A DNA stretch of 64,000 nucleotides from Bacillus sp. CH30_1T (GTDB taxonomy: Bacteria; Bacillota; Bacilli; Bacillales; Bacillaceae_B): the NCBI RefSeq assembly GCF_008364765.1, contig NZ_VTUY01000005.1, forward strand, positions 233,297-297,296. Reading direction: 5' to 3'. Shown piece after piece: positions 23,829 through 31,173 of this stretch. The position numbers and the translations under genes were made by a program. The notes under the pieces were generated by a model that was not told the origin of the DNA, did not search any database, and was given only the letters and a program-made list of their open reading frames with translations. Every line of letters begins with the position of its first letter. Position 1 is the first letter of the stretch.

Positions 23829-24686
23829 ATGACTATAGAAAAAGAAGAAAAGAAAAGTTGTTTTGTGGTGACTCCAATTGGTGGTAATAATACAGACACT
23901 AGAAGGGCGGCCGATGGAGTTATAGACTCGGTAATTATTCCTGTTCTTGAAGAAATAGGATTTAAGGTTGATGTGGCACATAGGATGTACAATACTGGAT
24001 CTATTAATAAACAAGTTATATCCAGGATCTTAAATGATGATTTAGTTATCGCAAACCTTTCTGGTCTTAATCCAAATGTAATGTATGAGTTAGCTATAAG
24101 ACATGCAGTTAGAAAGCCTATAGTCCAGATTTGTGAAGAGGGAACTAAACTTCCTTTTGATATAACAGAGGAACGAACAATTTTTTATGTTAATGATATG
24201 AGTGGTGTTATTGAGCTTAGAAACAATATTCTAACAACAGTAGCACAGGCGATGGAAGAAAAAGAAGTTGACAATCCAATATATAGAGTTATAGAGAGTA
24301 ATTCAGTATTAAAAGATGTTCATGTTAAAGAGCCTGATAAATATATTTTACATAGATTTGAAATGCTTGAAGAGAAGGTAATATCAGCTATTCAATCGAA
24401 TGCCTTTAGAAAGGTTGGAGAAAGAGATAATAAGAAACTTAGAACAACACAAACATTGCACTTTAGTATTTTAGAAGACGATTTTGACGTGTCGGAATTA
24501 ATTAAGCTACTGAAAAAATCGTTTGTTGAAATTAAGGTAATTAATAAGCCATCATTTGACACCAGTGGTGAGAATCTATTCCTGGATTTAAGAACAGAGC
24601 GTGAAATTGGTGATAAAGAATTGAAATCATTCTTTGAGAATTATTATTATAACGAAATTAAATTCATGGGTTCATTACCTTTTTAA
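23829..24686 (+). CDS. TIR/nucleoside deoxyribosyltransferase-like protein (candidate defence effector)
   Basis: This ~285-residue protein starts with a TIR-like/nucleoside 2-deoxyribosyltransferase-like Rossmann fold: CFVVTPIGG (11-19), DSVIIPVLEEIGF, then DDLVIANLSGLNPNVMYELAIRHA with a likely catalytic Glu87, and KPIVQI. In these folds the Glu after such a YEL pattern attacks an N-glycosidic bond, as in TIR NADases. A linker helix (HRFEMLEEKVISAIQ) and a C-terminal ~75-residue alpha/beta domain (LHFSILEDDFDVSELIKLL) of unknown type follow, perhaps a sensor. It is AT-richer than neighbours and sits alone between terminators, between arpU and the packaging genes, so it is a moron-type insertion. 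NAD-related or nucleotide-cleaving anti-phage activity is inferred. ATG 23829 follows GGGAG. Confidence 0.7.
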   Translation: MTIEKEEKKSCFVVTPIGGNNTDTRRAADGVIDSVIIPVLEEIGFKVDVAHRMYNTGSINKQVISRILNDDLVIANLSGLNPNVMYELAIRHAVRKPIVQICEEGTKLPFDITEERTIFYVNDMSGVIELRNNILTTVAQAMEEKEVDNPIYRVIESNSVLKDVHVKEPDKYILHRFEMLEEKVISAIQSNAFRKVGERDNKKLRTTQTLHFSILEDDFDVSELIKLLKKSFVEIKVINKPSFDTSGENLFLDLRTEREIGDKELKSFFENYYYNEIKFMGSLPF

Positions 24687-24689
24687 AAT

Positions 24690-24750
24690 GCAGAATTTTG
24701 GCAGAATACCGGCAGAGCATTACTTTTTTGAAGTGCTAATATGGTATTAA
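24690..24750 (+). promoter_or_regulatory. Putative ArpU-dependent late promoter
   Basis: Three GCAGA copies are exactly 11 bp apart (CAGA at 24691, 24702, 24713). About 28 bp downstream is an extended -10 (TGG-TATTAA, 24742-24750) without a recognisable -35. Phased activator sites next to a promoter lacking a -35 are the classical arrangement of an activated late promoter. Confidence 0.5.
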
Positions 24751-24764
24751 CGAAATATATCAAG

Positions 24765-24799
24765 AGGGCTCCTTTCAATTGAAGGGAGTCTTTTTGGTG
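24765..24799 (+). terminator. Terminator or attenuator downstream of the late promoter
   Basis: GGGCTCCTTTC (24765-24775) pairs with GAAGGGAGTCT (24781-24791) through an AATT-type loop, with three G-U pairs, followed by TTTT. It may end the TIR-like gene transcript or act as an early attenuator for late transcription. Confidence 0.65.
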
Positions 24800-24867
24800 C
24801 TAAGACATTTGAATGGTCTGCAAAATCGAAACTGAGCCAATCTGAGAAGAATTTGAGGGTGATTGTC

Positions 24868-25038
24868 ATGAGGGTAATCGATCATCTTAGTGAAAAGCAG
24901 CTGAAAGAATTAAAAGTTAAAAGGAGTAAGGATCCTGTGACTAAAAAAGAACATTATGAGCTTGTGGATTGGAAAGACATAATGGGGATGAATAGGGATA
25001 CGTACCGGAGGAAGGGAGGGGCGATCAGGAGGAGGTAA
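24868..25038 (+). CDS. Small basic phage protein, 56 aa
   Basis: ATG 24868 follows GAGGGTGA. The product (DHLSEKQLKELKVKRSKDP ... MGMNRDTYRRKGGAIRRR) is very basic with a short helix-turn-helix-like middle. Short proteins of this style are common near terminase genes, but I do not know a function. Confidence 0.55.
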   Translation: MRVIDHLSEKQLKELKVKRSKDPVTKKEHYELVDWKDIMGMNRDTYRRKGGAIRRR

Positions 25039-25055
25039 AGGGATTATGTCGTAAA

Positions 25056-25084
25056 TTGACGAATGATTGGATGTGGTGTATATA
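25056..25084 (+). promoter_or_regulatory. Candidate promoter of membrane protein gene
   Basis: TTGACG (25056-25061) is followed after 17 bp by TATATA (25079-25084); TATACT at 25081-25086 is an alternative. It could give lysogenic expression of the following gene. Confidence 0.45.
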
Positions 25085-25125
25085 CTCCTATTGACTCATA
25101 ATTGTATGAGGAAGGGGATGTATAC

Positions 25126-25731
25126 ATGAATTTTGATACAAAGTACTTAGTAAGATGGGGTATTCCTGGATGGATCTTAATTATGATACTTGGTCCATTT
25201 ACATTCTTTCAATTTCGTGAAGATGTTTTAGAAATCTTGAAGGCCGTTAACGCTCTAGCATTGGGTGCTTTCTTAACAGTATTGGGAGTTCCTCTCGGAT
25301 ATATGTTAAATCAAATACATCACTCACTATTTTGGGTTGTTAGATTATTTAAGTTTTCATCTGAAATTAAAAGACAAGATGGTTGGTATGATTATTTTAA
25401 AAAAGAGATACAACTCGATAAACATTTTTATAATGCCACTACATCAGAAAAGATAGAAATCTCTAAAATGAAACAGGAAAGATATAGATACTTACTTTCC
25501 CGAAAACACGAGCTTGGCGGTTTAATGGTTAGCCTATTTATTGCTACACTTGTAATTCTAGGAATAATATTATTAAAGGGCTTGGTTAGAGATTGGTGGT
25601 CAATATGGTCTTGGATTTATCTTGGTGTGACATCCATTTTACTTGTGTTGATAACAATGAGTAGATGGTATTCCAGTAAAAATATTGATATGTATTTTAA
25701 GGAACTTCTTAAAGAAGCTAATCGACCATAA
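25126..25731 (+). CDS. Membrane protein of unknown function, accessory
   Basis: This is a 201-residue protein with about four transmembrane helices: about 12-32, 41-62, 144-163 and 171-189. A cytosolic or outside loop (residues ~70-140) with a Glu/Lys helix lies between the pairs. I do not recognise a family. It has its own candidate promoter and a bidirectional terminator, and lies in an AT-rich pocket next to the TIR-like gene, so it is likely a lysogeny-expressed accessory gene. Membrane proteins of this place in prophages sometimes block superinfecting phage entry; this is inference. Confidence 0.6.
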   Translation: MNFDTKYLVRWGIPGWILIMILGPFTFFQFREDVLEILKAVNALALGAFLTVLGVPLGYMLNQIHHSLFWVVRLFKFSSEIKRQDGWYDYFKKEIQLDKHFYNATTSEKIEISKMKQERYRYLLSRKHELGGLMVSLFIATLVILGIILLKGLVRDWWSIWSWIYLGVTSILLVLITMSRWYSSKNIDMYFKELLKEANRP

Positions 25732-25780
25732 TACTAAGTGATGGTACGGATACTTAAACAATTGAAAAGTTAAAAATTGA

Positions 25781-25814
25781 TATAAAAAGCATCCTTTCGA
25801 TGGTGCTTTTTATA
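25781..25814. terminator. Bidirectional terminator
   Basis: TATAAAAAGCA at 25781-25791 pairs with TGCTTTTTATA, around a GC-containing loop region. T runs are present on both strands. Confidence 0.8.
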
Positions 25815-25870
25815 ATCAATAAAGGAATTAACTTCCTTGTGTAGAAAGTACTATGCAAGGAGGTGGTTTA

Positions 25871-26125
25871 TTGAACTGTTTAAACTGTAATATTGAATTT
25901 GGAGAATCCGATATAGGAGTCATGGAAGACTGGGACTTACAACTTTGTGATGACTGTGAAGGGGAAGTATTAAAGAACGAAGCTGGACTATCCGACTGGG
26001 AATTTCTAAAGAAACACTTGATCATATTATCAAAAGGGGATAACTTTCTTACAGCTTTCTCTGCAAATGAAATCATTAAGAAGATGGATTCCATCGAAAG
26101 AAAAAAAGAATTAGGTAGGCTTTAA
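25871..26125 (+). CDS. Zinc-ribbon phage protein, 84 aa
   Basis: Two CxxC pairs (CLNC near 3-6 and CDDC near 31-34) form a small zinc ribbon, followed by a helical C-terminus (DWEFLKKHLIIL, IIKKMDSIERKKELG). TTG 25871 is chosen because AAGGAGGTGG lies at 25857-25866. It is located just before the packaging genes. A DNA-binding or structural role is possible but not shown. Confidence 0.6.
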   Translation: MNCLNCNIEFGESDIGVMEDWDLQLCDDCEGEVLKNEAGLSDWEFLKKHLIILSKGDNFLTAFSANEIIKKMDSIERKKELGRL

Positions 26126-26156
26126 AGCATCTCGTAAATTATGAGGTGCTTTTTAT
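26124..26156 (+). terminator. Terminator-like hairpin
   Basis: AAAGCATCTC (26124-26133) pairs with GAGGTGCTTT (26143-26152), followed by T-rich sequence. It overlaps the stop codon of the preceding gene. Confidence 0.7.
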
Positions 26157-26178
26157 TATTTTAAAGGAGTTGAACGAA

Positions 26179-26484
26179 ATGAATGTTGAAATTAGAAAGA
26201 CGGCACAGGGCACTGAGTATTGGGACACTAAAGAAAAGAAGATTCGTTTTGTACCTGCAGGCAAGGAGCGGGGCTTTGAGGTGACAAAGGAGCCTAAGAG
26301 TATGCTTCCTGATAAAGAAGCAAAGCAGGAAGATAATGAAACTGAGATTGACCTGGATTCAATGAATGCTGATCAGCTCAAAGGTTTTGCCAAGCAGAAT
26401 GACATCGAAGTACCAGGCAACATGAAGAAAGAGGAGACCATTCGTGCTCACATCCTCGAATTATTAACTGCAGATGATGAGTAA
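26179..26484 (+). CDS. Phage protein with HeH/SAP-like C-terminus
   Basis: ATG 26179 follows AAAGGAG. The N-terminal ~35 residues are strand-like (EIRKTAQGTEYWD, KKIRFVPAGKE). An acidic linker follows, then the C-terminal helix-extended-loop-helix pattern MNADQLKGFAKQNDIEVPGN with KKEETIRAHI resembling the HeH/SAP/Rho-N DNA-binding fold. Such proteins occur next to HNH and terminase genes and in capsid modules of Gram-positive phages. The stop overlaps the HNH start. Confidence 0.6.
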   Translation: MNVEIRKTAQGTEYWDTKEKKIRFVPAGKERGFEVTKEPKSMLPDKEAKQEDNETEIDLDSMNADQLKGFAKQNDIEVPGNMKKEETIRAHILELLTADDE

Positions 26485-26864
26485 TGAAGTACTGTGACTT
26501 CAATGGCTGCGGAAATAAAATAGACCGCGGTTATTACTGTGAGGACCACAAAAGGTCAAGGAAATCGGTCCTGAGGAAGCGTAAGAAGAAGGACATCTAC
26601 CACCATGACAACAAGCAGTTCTATAATTCGAAGCCTTGGAAAAACATGAGGTCACTCGTTTATCAAAGAGAGCGAGGCTGTTGTCAGAAGTGTGGACGGT
26701 TCATCTTCGGCAGGCAGGCACATGTGCATCATGAGATACCAATCAAAGATGATCCAACATTAAAGCTTGATGAAAACAATCTAAAATTATTATGTCCGAA
26801 GTGTCACACGGATGAAGAGAACAAGGATGACAAAGGAAAAATATTTCCGAGTTATTTTGGATAA
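26484..26864 (+). CDS. HNH endonuclease of packaging module
   Basis: This 126-residue protein has an N-terminal CxxxxC-type zinc finger (CDFNGCGNKI ... YCEDH) and an HNH nuclease core (WKNMRSLVYQRERGCCQKCG, VHHEIPIKDDP, LDENNLKLLCPKCH). HNH proteins directly upstream of P27-type small terminase are required for cos-type genome cleavage by the terminase in siphoviruses such as HK97-like phages. ATG 26484 overlaps the preceding TAA. The cos site is expected nearby but not identified. Confidence 0.9.
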   Translation: MKYCDFNGCGNKIDRGYYCEDHKRSRKSVLRKRKKKDIYHHDNKQFYNSKPWKNMRSLVYQRERGCCQKCGRFIFGRQAHVHHEIPIKDDPTLKLDENNLKLLCPKCHTDEENKDDKGKIFPSYFG

Positions 26865-26969
26865 CCCCCCCTACCCAATCTCGATTTTTCGCCTTTAGGG
26901 AAGATAGGTAGCAAGGGAGTCTTTTCTATCGCTAGACAATATTTTGAAAATATAAAGGGGGGGTGTAAA

Positions 26970-27407
26970 ATGTCTACAAGAAAACAGCGTGAAAAAATGG
27001 TTGCTGAAAAAACGGAGTCGGAGAAACAAAGGATTCTGAAGATCATGAGAGACGCTGAAATTTACACCCTTACACTCGATCCATTGATTGAATCTTACTT
27101 GGATATCTTTGAGGTGTATATGACCATGTACATCCAGTGGAAGGAGAAGGGATTCCCGGCCACTCAACGTCACACCAACAAAGCCGGGGCCACCAATAAC
27201 TCCAAACATCCTCTCGCGCAGCAGGTCGAAACATGGGCCGACAAGAAGACGAAAGCACTGGATTTACTTGGGCTAACCAACAAGTCGAAGCCAGGTAAGA
27301 TTGTAACCGGTGGATCATCAGTCAGAAAAGATGAAGAAATGAAAAAGCCGGAGCCAGTGGAGGATGAACTGTCGGCTCATAGGAAAAAGTGGCGGAATTC
27401 AAAATGA
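26970..27407 (+). CDS. terS: Terminase small subunit, P27 family
   Basis: The small terminase recognises phage DNA for packaging. The 145-residue product has ESYLDIFEVYMTMYIQWKEKG, HPLAQQVETWADKKTKALDLLGLTNKSK and an Arg/Lys C-terminus typical of the P27 family. ATG 26970 follows a GGGGGGG-rich ribosome-binding site. It overlaps the large subunit by 4 nt (ATGA). Confidence 0.9.
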   Translation: MSTRKQREKMVAEKTESEKQRILKIMRDAEIYTLTLDPLIESYLDIFEVYMTMYIQWKEKGFPATQRHTNKAGATNNSKHPLAQQVETWADKKTKALDLLGLTNKSKPGKIVTGGSSVRKDEEMKKPEPVEDELSAHRKKWRNSK

Positions 27408-29125
27408 TTGAACGCGGGATAAATTATGCAGAAATATTTGCAAGGAAAGTAAGAAAGAGCCCTAAGAAATATCCAGACACAATCAAGCAGATGGTGGACC
27501 GTTATTTCCGGTGGAAGAAGCGGAAAGACCTTTGGTTTGATGTGGATCGTGCTAATGAAATGATGGACTGGGTTGAAACGTTCGTCCGTCATACAAAGGG
27601 TGATCTAGCCGGCCAGCCATTCATCTTGGAGGAATGGGAAAAATTCGCTTACTCATGGATATATGGGTGGGTCCATAAAAACGAAAAAGGGAAAGTAGTC
27701 CGGGTGACCCGGGAATGTTATATCCAGGTGCCAAAGAAAAACGGTAAAACGTTGATTGCGGTGGGTGCCCTGGGCTATTCGATGTTCGGTGAAGGTGTTC
27801 TTAGTGCTGATTGCTACTGTTGTGCAAGTGATTTTAACCAGGCTCAATATGCTGCAAAGCCATTTGCTGCTACAATCTTGAATCACGATGCATTGATGAA
27901 TGCTTCCCACATATACAAGGGCCCAAAAGGTACCGTTTCCTCTGTTACCTACGACTACATTCATAATGACTTGGCGTACTCTAACCAGTTCATCGTGATG
28001 AGTAAAAATATTGACTCCATTGAGGGTTCAAACCCACACTTTGTACTGAATGATGAGCTGCATAAGCAGGAGAACATGGAACAATACGATAACTTCAAGT
28101 CTGCTCAGGTTGCCCGAGATGAGCCAATCATGTTCAATATCAGTACAGCAGGTAAGGGTTCCTCTAGTGTGGGTATGCGTGTCTATCGTGAAGCTAAGGA
28201 AGTCCTGAAGAATGATGATAACGATTCAAACTTTGTCATGATCTATGAGCCAAATAAGGGATATGACTGGACAAACCGGAAAGTATGGGCAATGGTCAAC
28301 CCTAATATCGGTGTCTCAGTAACAATGAGCGCACTGGAAACGGAATTTATCACGGCTAACCGATCAGCTCACAAAAAAGCGGAGTTCCTTTCAAAACACT
28401 TAAATGTTTTCGTCAATGGTGCAGACAATTTCTTCGAGCAGGACCAGGTAGAACATATCCTTGTGGATGACCTCGGGGACCTGCAGGGGGAAACGTGTTA
28501 TCTCGGACTGGACTTATCAAAGACCACTGACTTAACCTGCGTGAATCTAAATTTCCCTACACATGATGAGGAAGGACGATCCATCCTTAAGGTCAAACAA
28601 ATGTACTTCATCCCTAATGCAGACATCGAATCTAGGGAGAAGGAAGACAATGTACCATATACCGACTTGGTGGAGCGAGGGTTTGTTCAATTCTGTGATG
28701 GGAAGATGATAGATCAGGACCAAGTGATGGATTATATCTCGGAATGCATGGATCTGTACGATATACAGCAGTTGAATTATGACCCGGCCATGTCTCAGAA
28801 ACTTATTGAGAAGTGCGAGAACTTGGGACTTGAATGTATTGTGGTCAATCAATATCCAAATGTCATGAATGCCATGATAGATGATGCTGAAAGATTGATT
28901 TATGAAAAGAGAATAATGACCGACAATCCATTGTTTATCTACTGTGCTCTTAATCTGGTAGTAGTGACAAACATAAATGGAATGAAGGGTCCCTCAAAGC
29001 GACAGTCCAAAAAGAAAATTGATGGATTCGTGGCTTTTTTAGTTGCTCATAAAGAGACGATGATGCTCATGGATGACATTGATCAAGATGGAATGGATGA
29101 CTTGATTAGTGAGATTTATAGATAA
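27404..29125 (+). CDS. terL: Terminase large subunit
   Basis: This packaging motor has an N-terminal ATPase with Walker A PKKNGKT (about 110-116) and Walker B VLNDELH, and a C-terminal RNase H-like nuclease with LGLDLSKTTDLT, MIDQDQVMDYI and LNYDPAMSQ. The total is 573 residues. ATG 27404 overlaps the small subunit stop; an in-frame GTG at 27389 is upstream and less likely. The stop is followed by a perfect hairpin. Confidence 0.95.
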   Translation: MIERGINYAEIFARKVRKSPKKYPDTIKQMVDRYFRWKKRKDLWFDVDRANEMMDWVETFVRHTKGDLAGQPFILEEWEKFAYSWIYGWVHKNEKGKVVRVTRECYIQVPKKNGKTLIAVGALGYSMFGEGVLSADCYCCASDFNQAQYAAKPFAATILNHDALMNASHIYKGPKGTVSSVTYDYIHNDLAYSNQFIVMSKNIDSIEGSNPHFVLNDELHKQENMEQYDNFKSAQVARDEPIMFNISTAGKGSSSVGMRVYREAKEVLKNDDNDSNFVMIYEPNKGYDWTNRKVWAMVNPNIGVSVTMSALETEFITANRSAHKKAEFLSKHLNVFVNGADNFFEQDQVEHILVDDLGDLQGETCYLGLDLSKTTDLTCVNLNFPTHDEEGRSILKVKQMYFIPNADIESREKEDNVPYTDLVERGFVQFCDGKMIDQDQVMDYISECMDLYDIQQLNYDPAMSQKLIEKCENLGLECIVVNQYPNVMNAMIDDAERLIYEKRIMTDNPLFIYCALNLVVVTNINGMKGPSKRQSKKKIDGFVAFLVAHKETMMLMDDIDQDGMDDLISEIYR

Positions 29126-29127
29126 GA

Positions 29128-29157
29128 AGAACCTATCTAAATAAATAGATAGGTTCT
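29128..29157. terminator. Perfect 12-bp hairpin between convergent genes
   Basis: AGAACCTATCTA (29128-29139) pairs fully with TAGATAGGTTCT (29146-29157). There is no strong T run on the plus strand, so it mostly serves the minus-strand gene or is a leaky bidirectional terminator, allowing late transcripts to continue. Confidence 0.65.
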
Positions 29158-29163
29158 AAGACT

Positions 29164-29343
29164 TTATCTTCTCTGTTTTCTGGCTTCTATGGTGGCTTGT
29201 TTAATTTCAGCATAAGCATCAAAGTATAACTCAGTTAATTCTGATGGTGATATACCTTGTAGGTTTTTATTCTGAAGATATAACATTGTTAAAGCCTCAG
29301 TTCTACTGCTAGGAAAAGTATCTAATGTAACATCATTTGACAT
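29164..29343 (-). CDS. Small antisense-oriented phage protein, 59 aa
   Basis: This is the only gene facing backwards inside the late operon. ATG 29343 has AAGGAGGTGA well placed. The helical product (SRTEALTMLYLQNKNLQG ... LYFDAYAEIKQATIEARKQ) resembles small Bacillus phage proteins of unknown function. The hairpin at 29128-29157 would terminate it. Expression during lysogeny or control of terminase/portal expression is possible but speculative. Confidence 0.65.
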   Translation of the reverse strand: MSNDVTLDTFPSSRTEALTMLYLQNKNLQGISPSELTELYFDAYAEIKQATIEARKQRR

Positions 29344-29423
29344 GATTTTCACCTCCTTCTTTTATTTTAACAGAAAGAAATGAGATTTCAGTAAAATTAT
29401 GTATATTAAAAGGCGGTGAGAAA

Positions 29424-30629
29424 TTGGGATTAAGAGATCGATTCTCGAATTATCTTTATAATCAATTAGAAAAGCGCGGCATATTAGATGACATTTACTC
29501 TAATGGCATCCGGTATGGAGGAAGGTACGCAAATGATGACAATATCCTCGAATCAAGTGATGTGTATGAGCTTCTTCAAGATATCAGCAATCAATTAATG
29601 TTGGCGGATATCATAGTTGAAGATGAGGATGGAAATGAAATCAAGAATCATTCAGTATTTAAAATATTGAAGAACCCGAACAACTATTTAACCGGTTCCG
29701 AATTTATTAAGCTAATGGTTAACACTTACTTAATCCAGGGAGAAGTGTTCCCTGTCCTTGATGGAGATAGGATGCACCTTGCAACGAACGTTTATACTGA
29801 GCTCGATGATAGGTTGATAGAGCATTTTAAAATTGGAGGAGAGACCATCCCGCCATTTATGATCAGACACATCAAGAATATTGGAACAAACCATTTGAAA
29901 GGTATTGGGTTGCTGGAACTTGGCCGCAATACTTTGGAAGGTGTCATGAATGCTGAGAAGGTGCTCACTGATAAGTACAAGAAGGGTGGCTTACTTGCAT
30001 TTCTTCTTAAACTAGATGCACATATCAACCCCCAGAATGGAGCACAGTCGAAGCTGATCAAAGCTATCCTGGACCAGTTAGAGTCAATTGATGATTCACG
30101 ATCAGTAAAACTCATTCCTATGGGTAAAGGGTACACCATCGATTCACTCAAAAGCCCCATCGAGGATGAGAAGATCCTTGCCTTTCTGAATGTTTACAAA
30201 AAGGATTTAGGCAAGTTCTTAAATATCAATGTGGAGACATACCAGGAATTGATTAAATCTGATTTAGAAAAGGCTATGATGTACCTGCATAATAAAGCGG
30301 CTAAGCCGATAATGAAGAACTTCGAGGACCATATGAGTCTTCTTTTTTTTGGCCGAGATTCAGGAATGAGAATCAAGTTCAAGGTGAATATCCTCGACTT
30401 TGTGACTTATAGCACCAAGACAAATATCGGTTATAACATCGTGAGGACAGGAATCACATCACCGGATAACGTTGCTGACATGCTTGGATTTCCTAAACAA
30501 AATACTCCAGTGACTCAGGCTATCTATATATCAAATGACTTAACTAAGATCGGTGAGAAGAAAGCCACTGATGATTCTTTGAAGGGAGGTGATGAAAGTG
30601 ACAAAGAAGAAGGAAACGCGGATAGTTGA
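29424..30629 (+). CDS. Portal protein, HK97 family
   Basis: The portal is the dodecameric ring at one capsid vertex. The 401-residue product shows LLQDISNQLMLADIIVEDEDG, LKNPNNYLTGSEFIKLMVNTYL, GIGLLELGRNTLEG and a variable C-terminus, typical of HK97-type portals. The start is TTG 29424 with GGCGGTGAG upstream. It overlaps the protease by 32 nt. Confidence 0.9.
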   Translation: MGLRDRFSNYLYNQLEKRGILDDIYSNGIRYGGRYANDDNILESSDVYELLQDISNQLMLADIIVEDEDGNEIKNHSVFKILKNPNNYLTGSEFIKLMVNTYLIQGEVFPVLDGDRMHLATNVYTELDDRLIEHFKIGGETIPPFMIRHIKNIGTNHLKGIGLLELGRNTLEGVMNAEKVLTDKYKKGGLLAFLLKLDAHINPQNGAQSKLIKAILDQLESIDDSRSVKLIPMGKGYTIDSLKSPIEDEKILAFLNVYKKDLGKFLNINVETYQELIKSDLEKAMMYLHNKAAKPIMKNFEDHMSLLFFGRDSGMRIKFKVNILDFVTYSTKTNIGYNIVRTGITSPDNVADMLGFPKQNTPVTQAIYISNDLTKIGEKKATDDSLKGGDESDKEEGNADS

Positions 30630-31173
30630 CATCACCAACCTTCAGACCCGGGACGGCACCGGTAATGAACCTGTGGTCATTAGTGGGTATGCTGCCGTAT
30701 TTAATTCGAAGACATCGATTGGAGACTTTTTTGAAGAAGTGATTGCTCCTGGCGCCTTTGCTCGGACCATTTCTGAGAATGGAGATATACGGGCCTTATT
30801 CAATCATAACTGGGATCATGTGCTTGGCCGGACTAGAAACGGGACCTTGAAGGTAGAGGAAGACAACCGGGGTCTTAAGTTTGAAGTTGAGTTGCCGAAC
30901 ACCTCGCTTGCCCGGGACCTGGCCGAATCATTAAGGCGCGGTGACATTAACCAGTGCTCATTTGGTTTCTTTGCAACCAACGACACTTGGGACTATGCTG
31001 TGGAGCCGGCCGTTCGGACCTTGAATGAGATTGAACTTTATGAGATATCGGTGGTGTCAATACCCGCATACGAGGACACTGAGGTGTCTTTAAGAAGTAA
31101 AGAAATAGATGAACAGGTAGAGAAAAGAATTAAAATCTTAAATCAAATAAAGGGAGTTTTGGAGAATGAATAA
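30598..31173 (+). CDS. Prohead protease, HK97 family (S78)
   Basis: This head maturation protease has VISGYAAVFNSKTSIGDFFEEVIAPGAF, IRALFNHNWDHVLGRT (His region) and RGDINQCSFGFFA (Ser region), ending in LYEISVVSIPAYEDT. The family cleaves the capsid protein's scaffold-like delta domain. GTG 30598 has the best spacing to GGAGGT; ATG 30592 is in frame but too close. It overlaps the capsid gene by 8 nt. Confidence 0.9.
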   Translation: MTKKKETRIVDITNLQTRDGTGNEPVVISGYAAVFNSKTSIGDFFEEVIAPGAFARTISENGDIRALFNHNWDHVLGRTRNGTLKVEEDNRGLKFEVELPNTSLARDLAESLRRGDINQCSFGFFATNDTWDYAVEPAVRTLNEIELYEISVVSIPAYEDTEVSLRSKEIDEQVEKRIKILNQIKGVLENE

